Made by a program: the position numbers and the translations under genes. A stretch of 6,430 nucleotides of DNA from Microcaldota archaeon (GTDB lineage Archaea; Iainarchaeota; Iainarchaeia; JAADDC01): the NCBI GenBank assembly GCA_027043825.1, contig JALUER010000048.1, positions 5,427 through 11,856 of the forward strand, in the 5' to 3' direction. Positions 1 through 6,194 of this stretch are shown piece by piece (the first letter of the stretch is position 1; each line of letters opens with the position of its first letter). The notes under the pieces are model-generated. The model had not been told where the DNA came from. It made no database searches and saw only the letters and a program-made list of their open reading frames with translations.

Positions 1-334
1 CATAGGCATCGGAGGCCATCTTCACCCGTGCCTTATCCACTATGGACCGTACGAAGTTGCCCATCTCCTCGTCGAGGGAGGCGATCATTCCCACGATTCG
101 TTCAGGTGGGAGCTCCCTCTCAAGGGCGTTGAGCAAGGCCTCTTTGTACTCCCTCCATCGAGGGTCGCGCCTGACGTGGACCTTGGAGACGAGCTTGGAG
201 AGGGCATAGGCGATGACGGCCAGAGAAGCCAGGTGCTTGTCGTAGGTCTCGACGGCCCGGTAGATGAGCTCCTTGGCAGCTTCCCTCAGCTTCCTGTCGT
301 CCTCCTCCCTCAGGGCCTTCTCAATCCTCTTCAT
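1..334 (-). CDS. Helical protein of unknown function, partial (C-terminus beyond the left edge)
   Basis: An open frame runs from an ATG at 334 to the left edge without a stop, giving about 111 residues that begin MKRIEKALREEDDRKLREAA. The visible part is charged, rich in Leu, Ala, Glu, Arg and Lys, has no signal peptide or clear membrane segment, and looks entirely alpha-helical (segments such as AVIAYALSKLV and YKEALLNALEREL). I do not recognise the family. The ATG overlaps the end of trmJ by 14 nt (321-334) and is preceded by a GAGGCGGTG ribosome-binding site, so it is probably translationally coupled to trmJ and co-transcribed with it. That suggests, but does not show, a role near RNA modification. 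Codon use matches its neighbours. The reading frame is well supported; the function is not. Confidence 0.8.
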   Translation of the reverse strand, partial: MKRIEKALREEDDRKLREAAKELIYRAVETYDKHLASLAVIAYALSKLVSKVHVRRDPRWREYKEALLNALERELPPERIVGMIASLDEEMGNFVRSIVDKARVKMASDAY

Positions 335-1022
335 CGCACCGCCTCACAAAGTAAGAGAGAAGTCCTATAAATGCATTTACCTCCTTCTCGGTGACGGCTC
401 CCCGCCGATAGGCCGCCAGGATGGCCTTCTCCACCTCTTCGGGTTGATGACGTTTCGATATCCTTATGGCCTCCCTGAGAAAGCGTTTCAGCGTGTCCCA
501 GGCCCGTTTAGGTACAGGGTGTTTGAGGGAAATGCTGTGACGGGAAACGTAGAGCTCGTAGAGGATTATGGCAACTGAGTGGGAGAGGTTCAGGGAGGGA
601 TAGTCGGGAGAGGTGGGTATGGTCACCGTGAAGTCGGCGGTGTCCAGCTCCTCGTTGGTGAGGCCGCTGGGCTCCCTCCCGAAGAGGATGGCCACGACCT
701 CGTCACTCTCCCAGTAGGGAGACAGAACCTCTGCCATCCTTCGGGGAGTGATGGGCGTCCTCCGGACCCGTTTTTCCAGGATCTTTGCTGTGGTGGCCAC
801 CACCACTGAGGCGTCGGATATGGCCTCCTGGAGGGAGGGCACGACCTTTGCAGAGAACAGGATGTCCTGGGCGTGAACCGCGTACTGTCTCGCCTCATCG
901 GAGAGACGGTCCGCCCGCGGCGACACAAGGTAGAGCTCCCTTAGTCCGAAGTTCTTCATAAGTCGGGCCACACTCCCGATATTACCAGCATAATAGGGCT
1001 CTACAAGGACCACCCGGAACAC
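321..1022 (-). CDS. trmJ: TrmJ-type tRNA (cytidine/uridine-2'-O-)-methyltransferase, SPOUT/SpoU family
   Basis: This 233-residue protein carries the three hallmark motifs of the SpoU (trefoil-knot SPOUT) methyltransferases: motif 1 AGNIGSVARLMKNFG at residues 12-26 with the conserved Asn13 and catalytic-type Arg20, motif 2 ILFGREPSGLTNEEL at 112-126, and motif 3 YPSLNLSHSVAIILYEL at 141-157, which form the SAM-binding knot. The C-terminal helical extension of about 75 residues and the overall length fit the TrmJ branch. Known TrmJ enzymes use SAM to methylate the 2'-OH of nucleotide 32 in the tRNA anticodon loop; the archaeal enzyme studied in Sulfolobus prefers cytidine. The start is a GTG at 1022. 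No Shine-Dalgarno precedes it, but a TATA box lies 25 nt upstream, so a leaderless transcript is likely. It heads a unit with the coupled helical protein. A related SpoU enzyme acting on another RNA is the main alternative. Confidence 0.9.
   Translation of the reverse strand: MFRVVLVEPYYAGNIGSVARLMKNFGLRELYLVSPRADRLSDEARQYAVHAQDILFSAKVVPSLQEAISDASVVVATTAKILEKRVRRTPITPRRMAEVLSPYWESDEVVAILFGREPSGLTNEELDTADFTVTIPTSPDYPSLNLSHSVAIILYELYVSRHSISLKHPVPKRAWDTLKRFLREAIRISKRHQPEEVEKAILAAYRRGAVTEKEVNAFIGLLSYFVRRCDEED
337..345 (-). promoter_or_regulatory. Ribosome-binding site of the helical protein gene
   Basis: On the minus strand GAGGCGGTG lies 2 nt before the ATG at 334, with its GAGG core about 7 nt away. 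It sits inside the last codons of trmJ and supports ATG 334 as the start and coupling of the two genes. Confidence 0.5.
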
Positions 1023-1023
1023 G

Positions 1024-1033
1024 TATTTATTAA
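1024..1033 (+). promoter_or_regulatory. TATA-like box for the plus-strand membrane-protein pair
   Basis: TATTTATTAA is centred about 25 nt before the GTG at 1054, the spacing expected of a leaderless archaeal promoter. A purine run GGAGGGG (1034-1040) is present, but it ends 13 nt before the GTG, which is long for a Shine-Dalgarno. The box abuts the divergent trmJ start codon, so this promoter and the trmJ promoter occupy the same 31 bp. The match is weaker than that of the opposing TATA box. Confidence 0.45.
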
Positions 1034-1043
1034 GGAGGGGCCC

Positions 1044-1051
1044 ATTTTATA
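1044..1051 (-). promoter_or_regulatory. TATA box of the trmJ promoter (leaderless type)
   Basis: On the minus strand TATAAAAT is a near-perfect archaeal TATA box. Its centre is about 25 nt upstream of the trmJ GTG at 1022, which would put the transcription start at or next to the start codon. No Shine-Dalgarno lies between, consistent with a leaderless mRNA. The box sits 2 nt before the start codon of the divergent gene at 1054. Confidence 0.6.
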
Positions 1052-1053
1052 GC

Positions 1054-2199
1054 GTGAGGTGGCTCCCTCTCCTCTTGGTGCTCCTCCCTATAGCCCTTTC
1101 AGCCTCCCCGCTCCAGGGGGCGTCCACCGTGGTAGTTCACTGCGGGGAGGACATCACGGTCTACTACAAGGCGTCCGGAACCGACATCACCTTCTACTAC
1201 GCGCCGGGAGACGACGTGGAGGTAGCGAAAACCTTCCTGGTTTACTTCCGCCTCACGAACGTTCTCCCGAAGCTCTCCTTCGTGGCCAACTCCACCTCCA
1301 CGTCCCTCCGATCCCTTTCTTCTGCCCTCGACGAGTACAGGCTGTCCCTCCTGCAGGCGAGGACGCTGGCAGAGAGGTATGACGTGAACCTGGACGCGGA
1401 GGACCTGAACGAATTAGCAACCGAACTCCAGAGGTCCTTCTCCAGGATAGCTGATGAAATAGAGGACCTCCGAGGCTCTCTGGAGTCCTTCCTCGAGGAT
1501 CCGTCCTGCAACACCTCTTTTGACCTTAACCTCTTCGATGACTACGACACCGTCTACGCGGTGGCAAGTCTCCTCTTGAGAAAGGCCCAGGAGAAGAAGG
1601 CAAGTCTCGTGGAGGAGAACGTAGACCTTACCCTGGTCAATGCCCTTTCCAAGCTCATAACCCCTCCCTTCGAGAGGGCAGACCTGGACGAGCTGAAGGC
1701 CCGGGCTTCCTCCGACCGGGAAGTACTGGAGAACGTCTTGAATCCCACCAGAGAGGACATTGAGAAGCTTCTCGAGTTCTCCCAGGACTACGAGGCCTTT
1801 CAGAGGGTTTCGGAACTCCTCAGCGAGCCCGTTGTGACGGAGGTGGAAACGTTCCCGGACGTGGACACTGCCTTCAACTACCTACTGGCAGTAAAGGACT
1901 CCGTTCGGGACAGGGATAAGTACGAGGAGGCCAAGAAGCTGTACGGGGAGCTAAAAAAGGACTTGGAAGACGGAAGGTACGAGGAGGCCTACATCGAGGC
2001 TCAAAAACTGAGGTCCCTGTTGGTAAAACTAATAAACCAAACGAGGGTGAAGGAAGAGGAAGGGGGCGGTCCGAACATCATCCCCACCGCCGGTTTTATA
2101 TTGGCCCTCTTCCTTCTTTTACTGTTCATTTGGAAGAGGGGGAAGAAGGGTGGAGAGGAGGACGCTGAGCCTGATTATATCCTTGGTCTGGATGAGTAG
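1054..2199 (+). CDS. Secreted, C-terminally membrane-anchored helical/coiled-coil protein, unknown function
   Basis: The 381-residue protein starts at a GTG and opens with a signal peptide (RWLPLLLVLLPIALSAS, residues 2-18, cleavage probably near 22-24). A short beta-like stretch follows (about 25-75, containing Cys30). Residues about 85-335 are long, highly charged helices likely to form coiled coils. A single membrane segment (about 345-360) ends in the stop-transfer sequence WKRGKKGG, and an acidic tail ends LGLDE. The bulk should therefore lie outside the cell, with a cytoplasmic tail of about 20 residues. There are only two cysteines (30 and 152), which could form a disulfide, and three N-glycosylation sequons (Asn79, Asn153, Asn328). 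I do not recognise the family. It overlaps the next gene by 50 nt, and that gene encodes a protein of the same topology, so the two probably act together, for instance as a cell-surface complex. That partnership is inference. Confidence 0.85.
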   Translation: MRWLPLLLVLLPIALSASPLQGASTVVVHCGEDITVYYKASGTDITFYYAPGDDVEVAKTFLVYFRLTNVLPKLSFVANSTSTSLRSLSSALDEYRLSLLQARTLAERYDVNLDAEDLNELATELQRSFSRIADEIEDLRGSLESFLEDPSCNTSFDLNLFDDYDTVYAVASLLLRKAQEKKASLVEENVDLTLVNALSKLITPPFERADLDELKARASSDREVLENVLNPTREDIEKLLEFSQDYEAFQRVSELLSEPVVTEVETFPDVDTAFNYLLAVKDSVRDRDKYEEAKKLYGELKKDLEDGRYEEAYIEAQKLRSLLVKLINQTRVKEEEGGGPNIIPTAGFILALFLLLLFIWKRGKKGGEEDAEPDYILGLDE

Positions 2200-2920
2200 C
2201 CTCGTGGGTGCAGTGGTACTCCTGGGGGCCGATGCCCGGGACGTCATCTACGCCCACGAGGTCTTTAACTGCAGGGTATACGGGTATTCCACTGATCCAG
2301 GCATCTCCCTGACATTGTACCCCCATTCAGCCAGTGGCCTCTTCGAGGTGGAAGAACCTGAGGCAACTCTTAGTGTTTCGCCGGAGGCGGTCACCTTCGC
2401 GGACCTGAACTGTTGGGCAAGGGATGCAGGAAAGGACGCCCTGGTGGTAGATGCCGCCTACCACGGGGGAAAGCTCGGTGTTGTCTACCCCCTCTACTTC
2501 ACGAACCCGCCCCTCTACGCCGTGGTAGAAAGAATTGACGTCGAGGCCGGTAAGAGGAAGGAGTTCCACGTCACCTTGGTAGGAAGTGGAGGTAACGTGA
2601 GAGTATGGCTGGAAGCCCCCTCCTCCTCAGTGGAGGTCTCCCCTCCCGTGGACGTGGGGGACGTGGTGGAGGAGGAGAAGGTCCCTCTCTACGTGGTGAC
2701 CTCTCCGTACCTCATGGGTAGAATGACGCTCTTTCTCCACGTCTCCTTCGTGGACGAGGCAGGAATTCACCACCTCAAGTATGAGGTACCGTTGTTCATA
2801 TCTCCCTCCCTTTACATGGTAGCAGCTGCCCTCGTGGGCCTACTCCTCGCTCTCCTCGTGGTGTTCAAGCTCTGGAAGAGGGGGAAACCCTCTCCGACAC
2901 CACCTAACGAATCTCAATGA
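2150..2920 (+). CDS. Secreted, C-terminally membrane-anchored beta-rich protein, unknown function
   Basis: The 256-residue protein has an N-terminal signal sequence (ERRTLSLIISLVWMSS and following hydrophobic residues to about 27), a beta-strand-rich exterior region (about 31-217) with two cysteines (41 and 88), one membrane segment (about 221-241), and a basic stop-transfer KLWKRGK before a short Pro/Ser-rich tail. Residues about 130-217 alternate strands and turns like an immunoglobulin-type or archaeal S-layer-associated domain, though no diagnostic motif is visible. The start chosen is GTG 2150, because it supplies the positively charged n-region and has a purine-rich GAGGGGG about 7 nt upstream. 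An ATG at 2192 (residue 15) would reduce the overlap with the upstream gene from 50 to 8 nt but would remove the charged n-region. The tail WKRGK echoes that of the upstream protein. Its 3' end overlaps the convergent GTPase gene by 17 nt. Confidence 0.83.
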   Translation: MERRTLSLIISLVWMSSLVGAVVLLGADARDVIYAHEVFNCRVYGYSTDPGISLTLYPHSASGLFEVEEPEATLSVSPEAVTFADLNCWARDAGKDALVVDAAYHGGKLGVVYPLYFTNPPLYAVVERIDVEAGKRKEFHVTLVGSGGNVRVWLEAPSSSVEVSPPVDVGDVVEEEKVPLYVVTSPYLMGRMTLFLHVSFVDEAGIHHLKYEVPLFISPSLYMVAAALVGLLLALLVVFKLWKRGKPSPTPPNESQ

Positions 2921-3998
2921 CGTCTCCGTCCTGGAGGACGTAGTCCCTCGGCACGTTGCGGAAGCTGCTTCCCTTCCAGAGGCGCACCTGGCGGAAGGGC
3001 TTCCCCTTTAGAATTACCTCCGCCAGGTCTTCCGCCGTTGAGCCTTTCGGGAGCACCACGGCTGTCTTTGAGACCTCCCCCTTGGGAGGCTTGGTAAAGA
3101 CCCGGACGAGGTTTAGGGCCGAGAAGATATCCTCTTTGGAGTCAGGTCCCCGGAAGAGAACCTTGGGGAAGCCCCCCACTGAGAGGAACTCCTCCTCGTA
3201 ACCGCCCTTGTTCCCCAAGAGGAAGGTAGGTATGAACTTGGAACCGCTGTCAAGGGCCGTGAAGAGGTCCTGGGGTGTGATCCTCCCGTAGGGGACGATG
3301 ACGGCACTGTGTATGCCGAACATCTGGAGGACCTCTATGAACTCCTCCCTTTCTCCCACAAGCAGGTCCTCCCCCACGAACCGGATGCCTCCGTGGGGCT
3401 GTTTCTCCACCTTCACCGGCGGCCTCTTCCGGTTGGGAAAGACGTCGTTCTCTTCGAGGAACTTCACCAGGGTCTTCACCTGTTCCTTGGGGGAGTAGGT
3501 GAGGTCCACCACGAGCATGAGGTGGTCGGAGGCCCGGATAGAAGCGAGGACCATCGACTCGAACTTGGACCCCTCGAAGCCCTCGAAGTAGGAGGGAAGC
3601 TCCACGAACTGGACGCTGCCCCCGTTGAAGTCCACCATAACGGGAGTGGGCTTCTCTGTTTCGAGGGGAACAGGTGTGGATTTCAGGGGAACGCCTGAAA
3701 GGGAGGAGAGCACATAGGACTTTCCGCTGTTGGCATAGCCCCACACAGTCACCTGGTAGCCCTGTTTTGGGACGAGGAAGCTGGCGCCACCACCCCTTTT
3801 CCTACTCTTCTCCTTGAGGAGCTGGCGTCGCAGCTCCGCGAGCCGCCTCATTAACTGTTTTCTCATGTTTTCGGTGCCCTTGTGCTTTGGCAACCACCTC
3901 AGGGCCTCTTCCAGGTAGCGTATCTTCTCGGAGAGCGTCCGGGCAGAGGAGTAGGCGTCCATGGCCTTGTTAAACTCGGGGGGAGCATTCATGGGCAT
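2904..3998 (-). CDS. Divergent DRG-like GTPase with C-terminal TGS domain (degenerate G motifs)
   Basis: This 364-residue protein aligns by eye along the archaeal/eukaryotic DRG (Obg-superfamily) plan: an N-terminal helical, Lys/Arg-rich region (20-68) ending in a GGGASF segment, a P-loop GYANSGKS (87-94), a G3 region ELPSYFEG (133-140) where DRG has DLPG, the DRG insert ending KRPPVKVEKQPHGGIRF (191-207), a G4-position LLGNKGG (260-266) where DRG has NKID, and a TGS domain (about 309-364) ending VLQDGDVIEIR. Family members bind GTP and are linked to ribosomes and translation. Here the G3 Asp and Gly and the G4 Asp are absent and no G5 SA is evident, so GTP specificity or hydrolysis may be altered. 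It is the last gene of the run, 23 nt after the methyltransferase gene. ATG 3998 is weakly supported; ATG 3962 (residue 13) is an alternative closer to typical DRG N-termini. Confidence 0.85.
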   Translation of the reverse strand: MPMNAPPEFNKAMDAYSSARTLSEKIRYLEEALRWLPKHKGTENMRKQLMRRLAELRRQLLKEKSRKRGGGASFLVPKQGYQVTVWGYANSGKSYVLSSLSGVPLKSTPVPLETEKPTPVMVDFNGGSVQFVELPSYFEGFEGSKFESMVLASIRASDHLMLVVDLTYSPKEQVKTLVKFLEENDVFPNRKRPPVKVEKQPHGGIRFVGEDLLVGEREEFIEVLQMFGIHSAVIVPYGRITPQDLFTALDSGSKFIPTFLLGNKGGYEEEFLSVGGFPKVLFRGPDSKEDIFSALNLVRVFTKPPKGEVSKTAVVLPKGSTAEDLAEVILKGKPFRQVRLWKGSSFRNVPRDYVLQDGDVIEIR

Positions 3999-3999
3999 G

Positions 4000-4006
4000 T
4001 TATAAA
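4000..4006 (-). promoter_or_regulatory. Possible TATA box before or within the DRG-like gene
   Basis: Minus-strand TTTATAA lies in the 23-nt gap before ATG 3998. If functional it would start transcription near 3978, downstream of ATG 3998 but about 16 nt before ATG 3962, and so would favour the shorter protein. No Shine-Dalgarno is seen before either ATG. It may be chance. Confidence 0.25.
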
Positions 4007-4021
4007 CTCAGGGAGAGGGGA

Positions 4022-4600
4022 TTAAAGGAGACTTCCCTCCACCACCACGAGGTGGAAGGCATTCCGGTGGAACTTCACCGAGAAAGACCTCAGGAGAGGG
4101 AGAACCCTCCGGAAGACCTCGTTCTCCTCCATCACCAGGAAGAACTTCCCGGAGGGGCCGAGGTGGTCACCCACCTCCTCGAGGAACCGCTTTATTACCC
4201 CTCTTTCGTCCCATGAGGCGTCGTTTACCTCTCCCCAGGGCTCCAGGTAGGGCGGGTTGGACACGATAACATCGAAGACTCCAGACACGTGCTCGAAGAG
4301 GTCAGAGAGAACCGTACTTATTTTTACTCCGTTCAAGCGGGCATTTAACTGTGCATTGAGTACGGCTCTGGGCTGGACATCCGCTGCCACCACCCGGGCA
4401 CCCTTCTTGGCCATGAGTACGGCTATGTAACCTGTCCCGGTCCCCATATCAAGGGCCCTTTTTCCCCTCAGCGGCTCTCTTTCCACCACCGATGCCAGGA
4501 AGAAGGTGTCCTCAGAGGGTGGATAGACCCCCTTCAGGGTGGTGATATGAAGGCCGCCCCGAAGCTGCCAGGCCCCACGTGAACCGCTATGTCTGGACAT
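4022..4600 (-). CDS. prmC: PrmC/HemK/Mtq2-like protein-(glutamine-N5) methyltransferase
   Basis: The 192-residue protein is a class I SAM-dependent methyltransferase. It has motif I ALDMGTGTGYIAV (residues about 49-61), an acidic motif II region VVAADVQPRAV (71-81), and the catalytic SNPPYLEPW (about 115-123) that marks the glutamine/adenine N-methyltransferases. The opening GVYPPSEDTFFLAS and the lack of a separate N-terminal domain match archaeal and eukaryotic Mtq2/HemK2, which methylate the GGQ glutamine of the release factor, normally with the small partner Trm112. No Trm112 gene is visible here. The only standard start is ATG 4600, which overlaps the DegV gene by 67 nt and adds about 21 residues not expected in the family. 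A CTG at 4537 overlapping the DegV stop as CTGA would give a more typical 171-residue protein. Activity on another protein or on DNA cannot be excluded. Confidence 0.88.
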   Translation of the reverse strand: MSRHSGSRGAWQLRGGLHITTLKGVYPPSEDTFFLASVVEREPLRGKRALDMGTGTGYIAVLMAKKGARVVAADVQPRAVLNAQLNARLNGVKISTVLSDLFEHVSGVFDVIVSNPPYLEPWGEVNDASWDERGVIKRFLEEVGDHLGPSGKFFLVMEENEVFRRVLPLLRSFSVKFHRNAFHLVVVEGSLL

Positions 4601-5331
4601 GTAAATGTTTCGTATACCTCGAAACCCTTTTCTTTGAGGATGGTGAGGAGCTCGTCGCTCTCCTTCAGGGGCTCCACCTTCCCCACGATGACCGGGCCCT
4701 CCACCTCCTCCACGAGGGAGGCGATCTTCCTGGCCGGATGCCGGAGAACCGTAGAGTGCTTCTTTATGACGCCGTCCTCCACCGTGAGAATGGGGTGAAC
4801 CCCCAAGAACTCACCGAGCTTGCCAGCCACCCAGGGGATCCTCCCACTCCTGGCAAGGAACTCCATGCTACCCACACTCAGGTATATCCTCGTCCTCCTG
4901 GCCACGTCCCTTAGCTTCTCCACGGCGTCCTTTGCCTCCGTCACCTCCGAGAGGAGAAGCGCCCGGTAGACCACAAGACCCTGACCGATGGTCGCCGAGA
5001 GGGAGTCCACCACGTATACTTCTTTCTTCGCCATTCTCGCAGCGATTAAGGCGTTGTTGTAGGAGGAAGACAGTTTGGAAGAGACCGTGACGGCCACGAT
5101 GGGTTCTTCTGCCTCGTTGAACACCCTCAACCACTCGGCGGGGGAGGGGGCCGACGTTGTAACGCTGTGCCCCTCCCGCTGGAGCTTCACCACCTCCTGG
5201 GCCGTGATGTCCTTGGAGGGTATGACCCGTTCCCCGTCAACGATGACGCTCACCTGGGCAACGGGGATGTCTGCGTCCAGTTCGGGAGGAAGGGTGTAGA
5301 CCGAGTCGGTGACCACGCTAAACCTCACCAT
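4534..5331 (-). CDS. DegV family protein (FakB-like fatty-acid/lipid-binding subunit)
   Basis: This 265-residue protein shows the DegV series in order: TDSVYTLP (8-15), TTSAPSPAEW (58-67), a SSKLSSSY segment (84-91) where the family has SSxLSGTY, VDSLSATIGQGLVV (108-121), MEFLARSGRIPWVAG (156-170) with the conserved GRI, and the C-terminal HVGPGSFGAAF (251-261). It is near full length (family about 280). In bacterial FakB a conserved Ser, Thr and His from the corresponding motifs hold the fatty-acid carboxylate and present it to FakA; the TTS, SS and HVGPG residues are all here. The gene overlaps the upstream DAK2 gene by 7 nt (ATGGTGA) and has a good ribosome-binding site, GGTGGAG, so the two products are probably made together as partners. 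If the organism is an archaeon the ligand is uncertain, as its membrane lipids are not acyl esters. Confidence 0.92.
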   Translation of the reverse strand: MVRFSVVTDSVYTLPPELDADIPVAQVSVIVDGERVIPSKDITAQEVVKLQREGHSVTTSAPSPAEWLRVFNEAEEPIVAVTVSSKLSSSYNNALIAARMAKKEVYVVDSLSATIGQGLVVYRALLLSEVTEAKDAVEKLRDVARRTRIYLSVGSMEFLARSGRIPWVAGKLGEFLGVHPILTVEDGVIKKHSTVLRHPARKIASLVEEVEGPVIVGKVEPLKESDELLTILKEKGFEVYETFTCPDIAVHVGPGSFGAAFISPP

Positions 5332-6194
5332 ATGGGCTCCACCTTCTTTTCAGTTACTTCTCCTACAGCAGAAAGGGCCTTCTCGACCTCCTCAGGTGTG
5401 GAGGTGTGGACGTGGACCTTGAAGACCCCGTTACTTCCCACCACGACCACCGAGTCCCCGTAGCGAAGGGCTATGGACTTCAGGACGTCGGGGCTACCAC
5501 CCGTCACGAGGAAGTTGGAGCAGAAGAGCTCCCCTTCGCCGCCTTCCCTTTCTACCCTCACGCCCCTCACTCTCTTACCCTTCACCTGCCGCCCCACGGC
5601 CCTCACGAAGCCCTCCAGGAAGAGGGTAAATCCATAAGCACCCGAATCGATGACGGCGGGCTTGCCAATCCTTGCCAGGAGCTCAGGCGTCCTTTCAAGG
5701 GCGTGGACAGCCCGCTGAAAGACGGACGTCATGAAGTTCCGGACATCGTTGAAGCGCTGAGCGATTCGGGCGGACCACTCGGCAGCTTCCCTCATGACGG
5801 TGAGTATGGTGCCTTCCACCGGGTTTGCCACGGCGGCGTAGGCGTACTTGGCACCGGTGCCAAAGGCCACCGCCAGGTCCTTCACGCCCAGCTCCGCCTT
5901 GCCATCCACCCCCTCCCTGAAACCCCAGAAAAACTGGGAAAGGATCACGCCAGAGTTCCCCTTGGCGTGGAGGAGAGACGCCTCTGCCACCCGTTGGGCC
6001 ACTATATTGGCCCGGTAGTCCTCCAGATCAAGGACGGACTCCCAGGTTCCCTTCAGAGTGAGGTAGAGGTTCGTGCCGGTGTCCCCGTCAGCAACGGGGA
6101 AAACGTTTATGTCGTTGAGGAAGGTCTTCTCTTCCTCCAGTATTTCCACCGTTTCACCGATGGCCCGCTTGAGGTGCTCGCCGTTCACCTTCAA
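5325..6194 (-). CDS. DAK2-domain kinase, FakA-like N-terminal and middle regions only
   Basis: The 289-residue protein matches the ATP-binding DAK2/DhaL-like domain of fatty acid kinase FakA. It has NVFPVADGDTGTNL (30-43) with the metal-binding Asp36 and Asp38, KGNSGVILSQ (78-87), NPVEGTILTV (124-133) and DSGAYGF (183-189). Residues about 220-289, including YGDSVVVVG (245-253) and FKVHVHT (258-264), correspond to the FakA middle region. FakA is normally about 550 residues; the C-terminal domain of over 200 residues is absent, and the frame ends cleanly at a stop that overlaps the DegV start. The inferred role is phosphoryl transfer from ATP to a ligand bound by the neighbouring DegV protein. 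Start is TTG 6194, overlapping the upstream stop as TTGA, with GGGGTG just upstream; GTG 6188 is the alternative. A dihydroxyacetone-kinase DhaL role is less likely, because no DhaK is present and the middle region is FakA-like. Confidence 0.9.
   Translation of the reverse strand: MKVNGEHLKRAIGETVEILEEEKTFLNDINVFPVADGDTGTNLYLTLKGTWESVLDLEDYRANIVAQRVAEASLLHAKGNSGVILSQFFWGFREGVDGKAELGVKDLAVAFGTGAKYAYAAVANPVEGTILTVMREAAEWSARIAQRFNDVRNFMTSVFQRAVHALERTPELLARIGKPAVIDSGAYGFTLFLEGFVRAVGRQVKGKRVRGVRVEREGGEGELFCSNFLVTGGSPDVLKSIALRYGDSVVVVGSNGVFKVHVHTSTPEEVEKALSAVGEVTEKKVEPIW
5337..5343 (-). promoter_or_regulatory. Ribosome-binding site of the DegV gene
   Basis: Minus-strand GGTGGAG ends 5 nt before the ATG at 5331, inside the last codons of the DAK2 gene. 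It supports that start and translational coupling across the 7-nt overlap. Confidence 0.6.

Noticed and set aside
264..578. A 104-residue plus-strand open frame opposite trmJ and the helical gene
   Set aside because: It spans the junction of two well-supported minus-strand genes and shows no domain; a shadow frame.
1034..1040. GGAGGGG as a Shine-Dalgarno for the gene at 1054
   Set aside because: It ends 13 nt before the GTG, longer than usual, and the TATA spacing favours a leaderless start; it may still contribute if transcription begins further upstream.
3250..3744. A 164-residue minus-strand open frame overlapping the DRG-like gene
   Set aside because: It is an out-of-frame shadow of the GTPase gene, with an Arg/Pro-rich composition and no motif.
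5325..6194. Dihydroxyacetone kinase DhaL subunit
   Set aside because: No DhaK partner is nearby, the middle region resembles FakA, and the adjacent gene is DegV, so the FakA-like call fits better.
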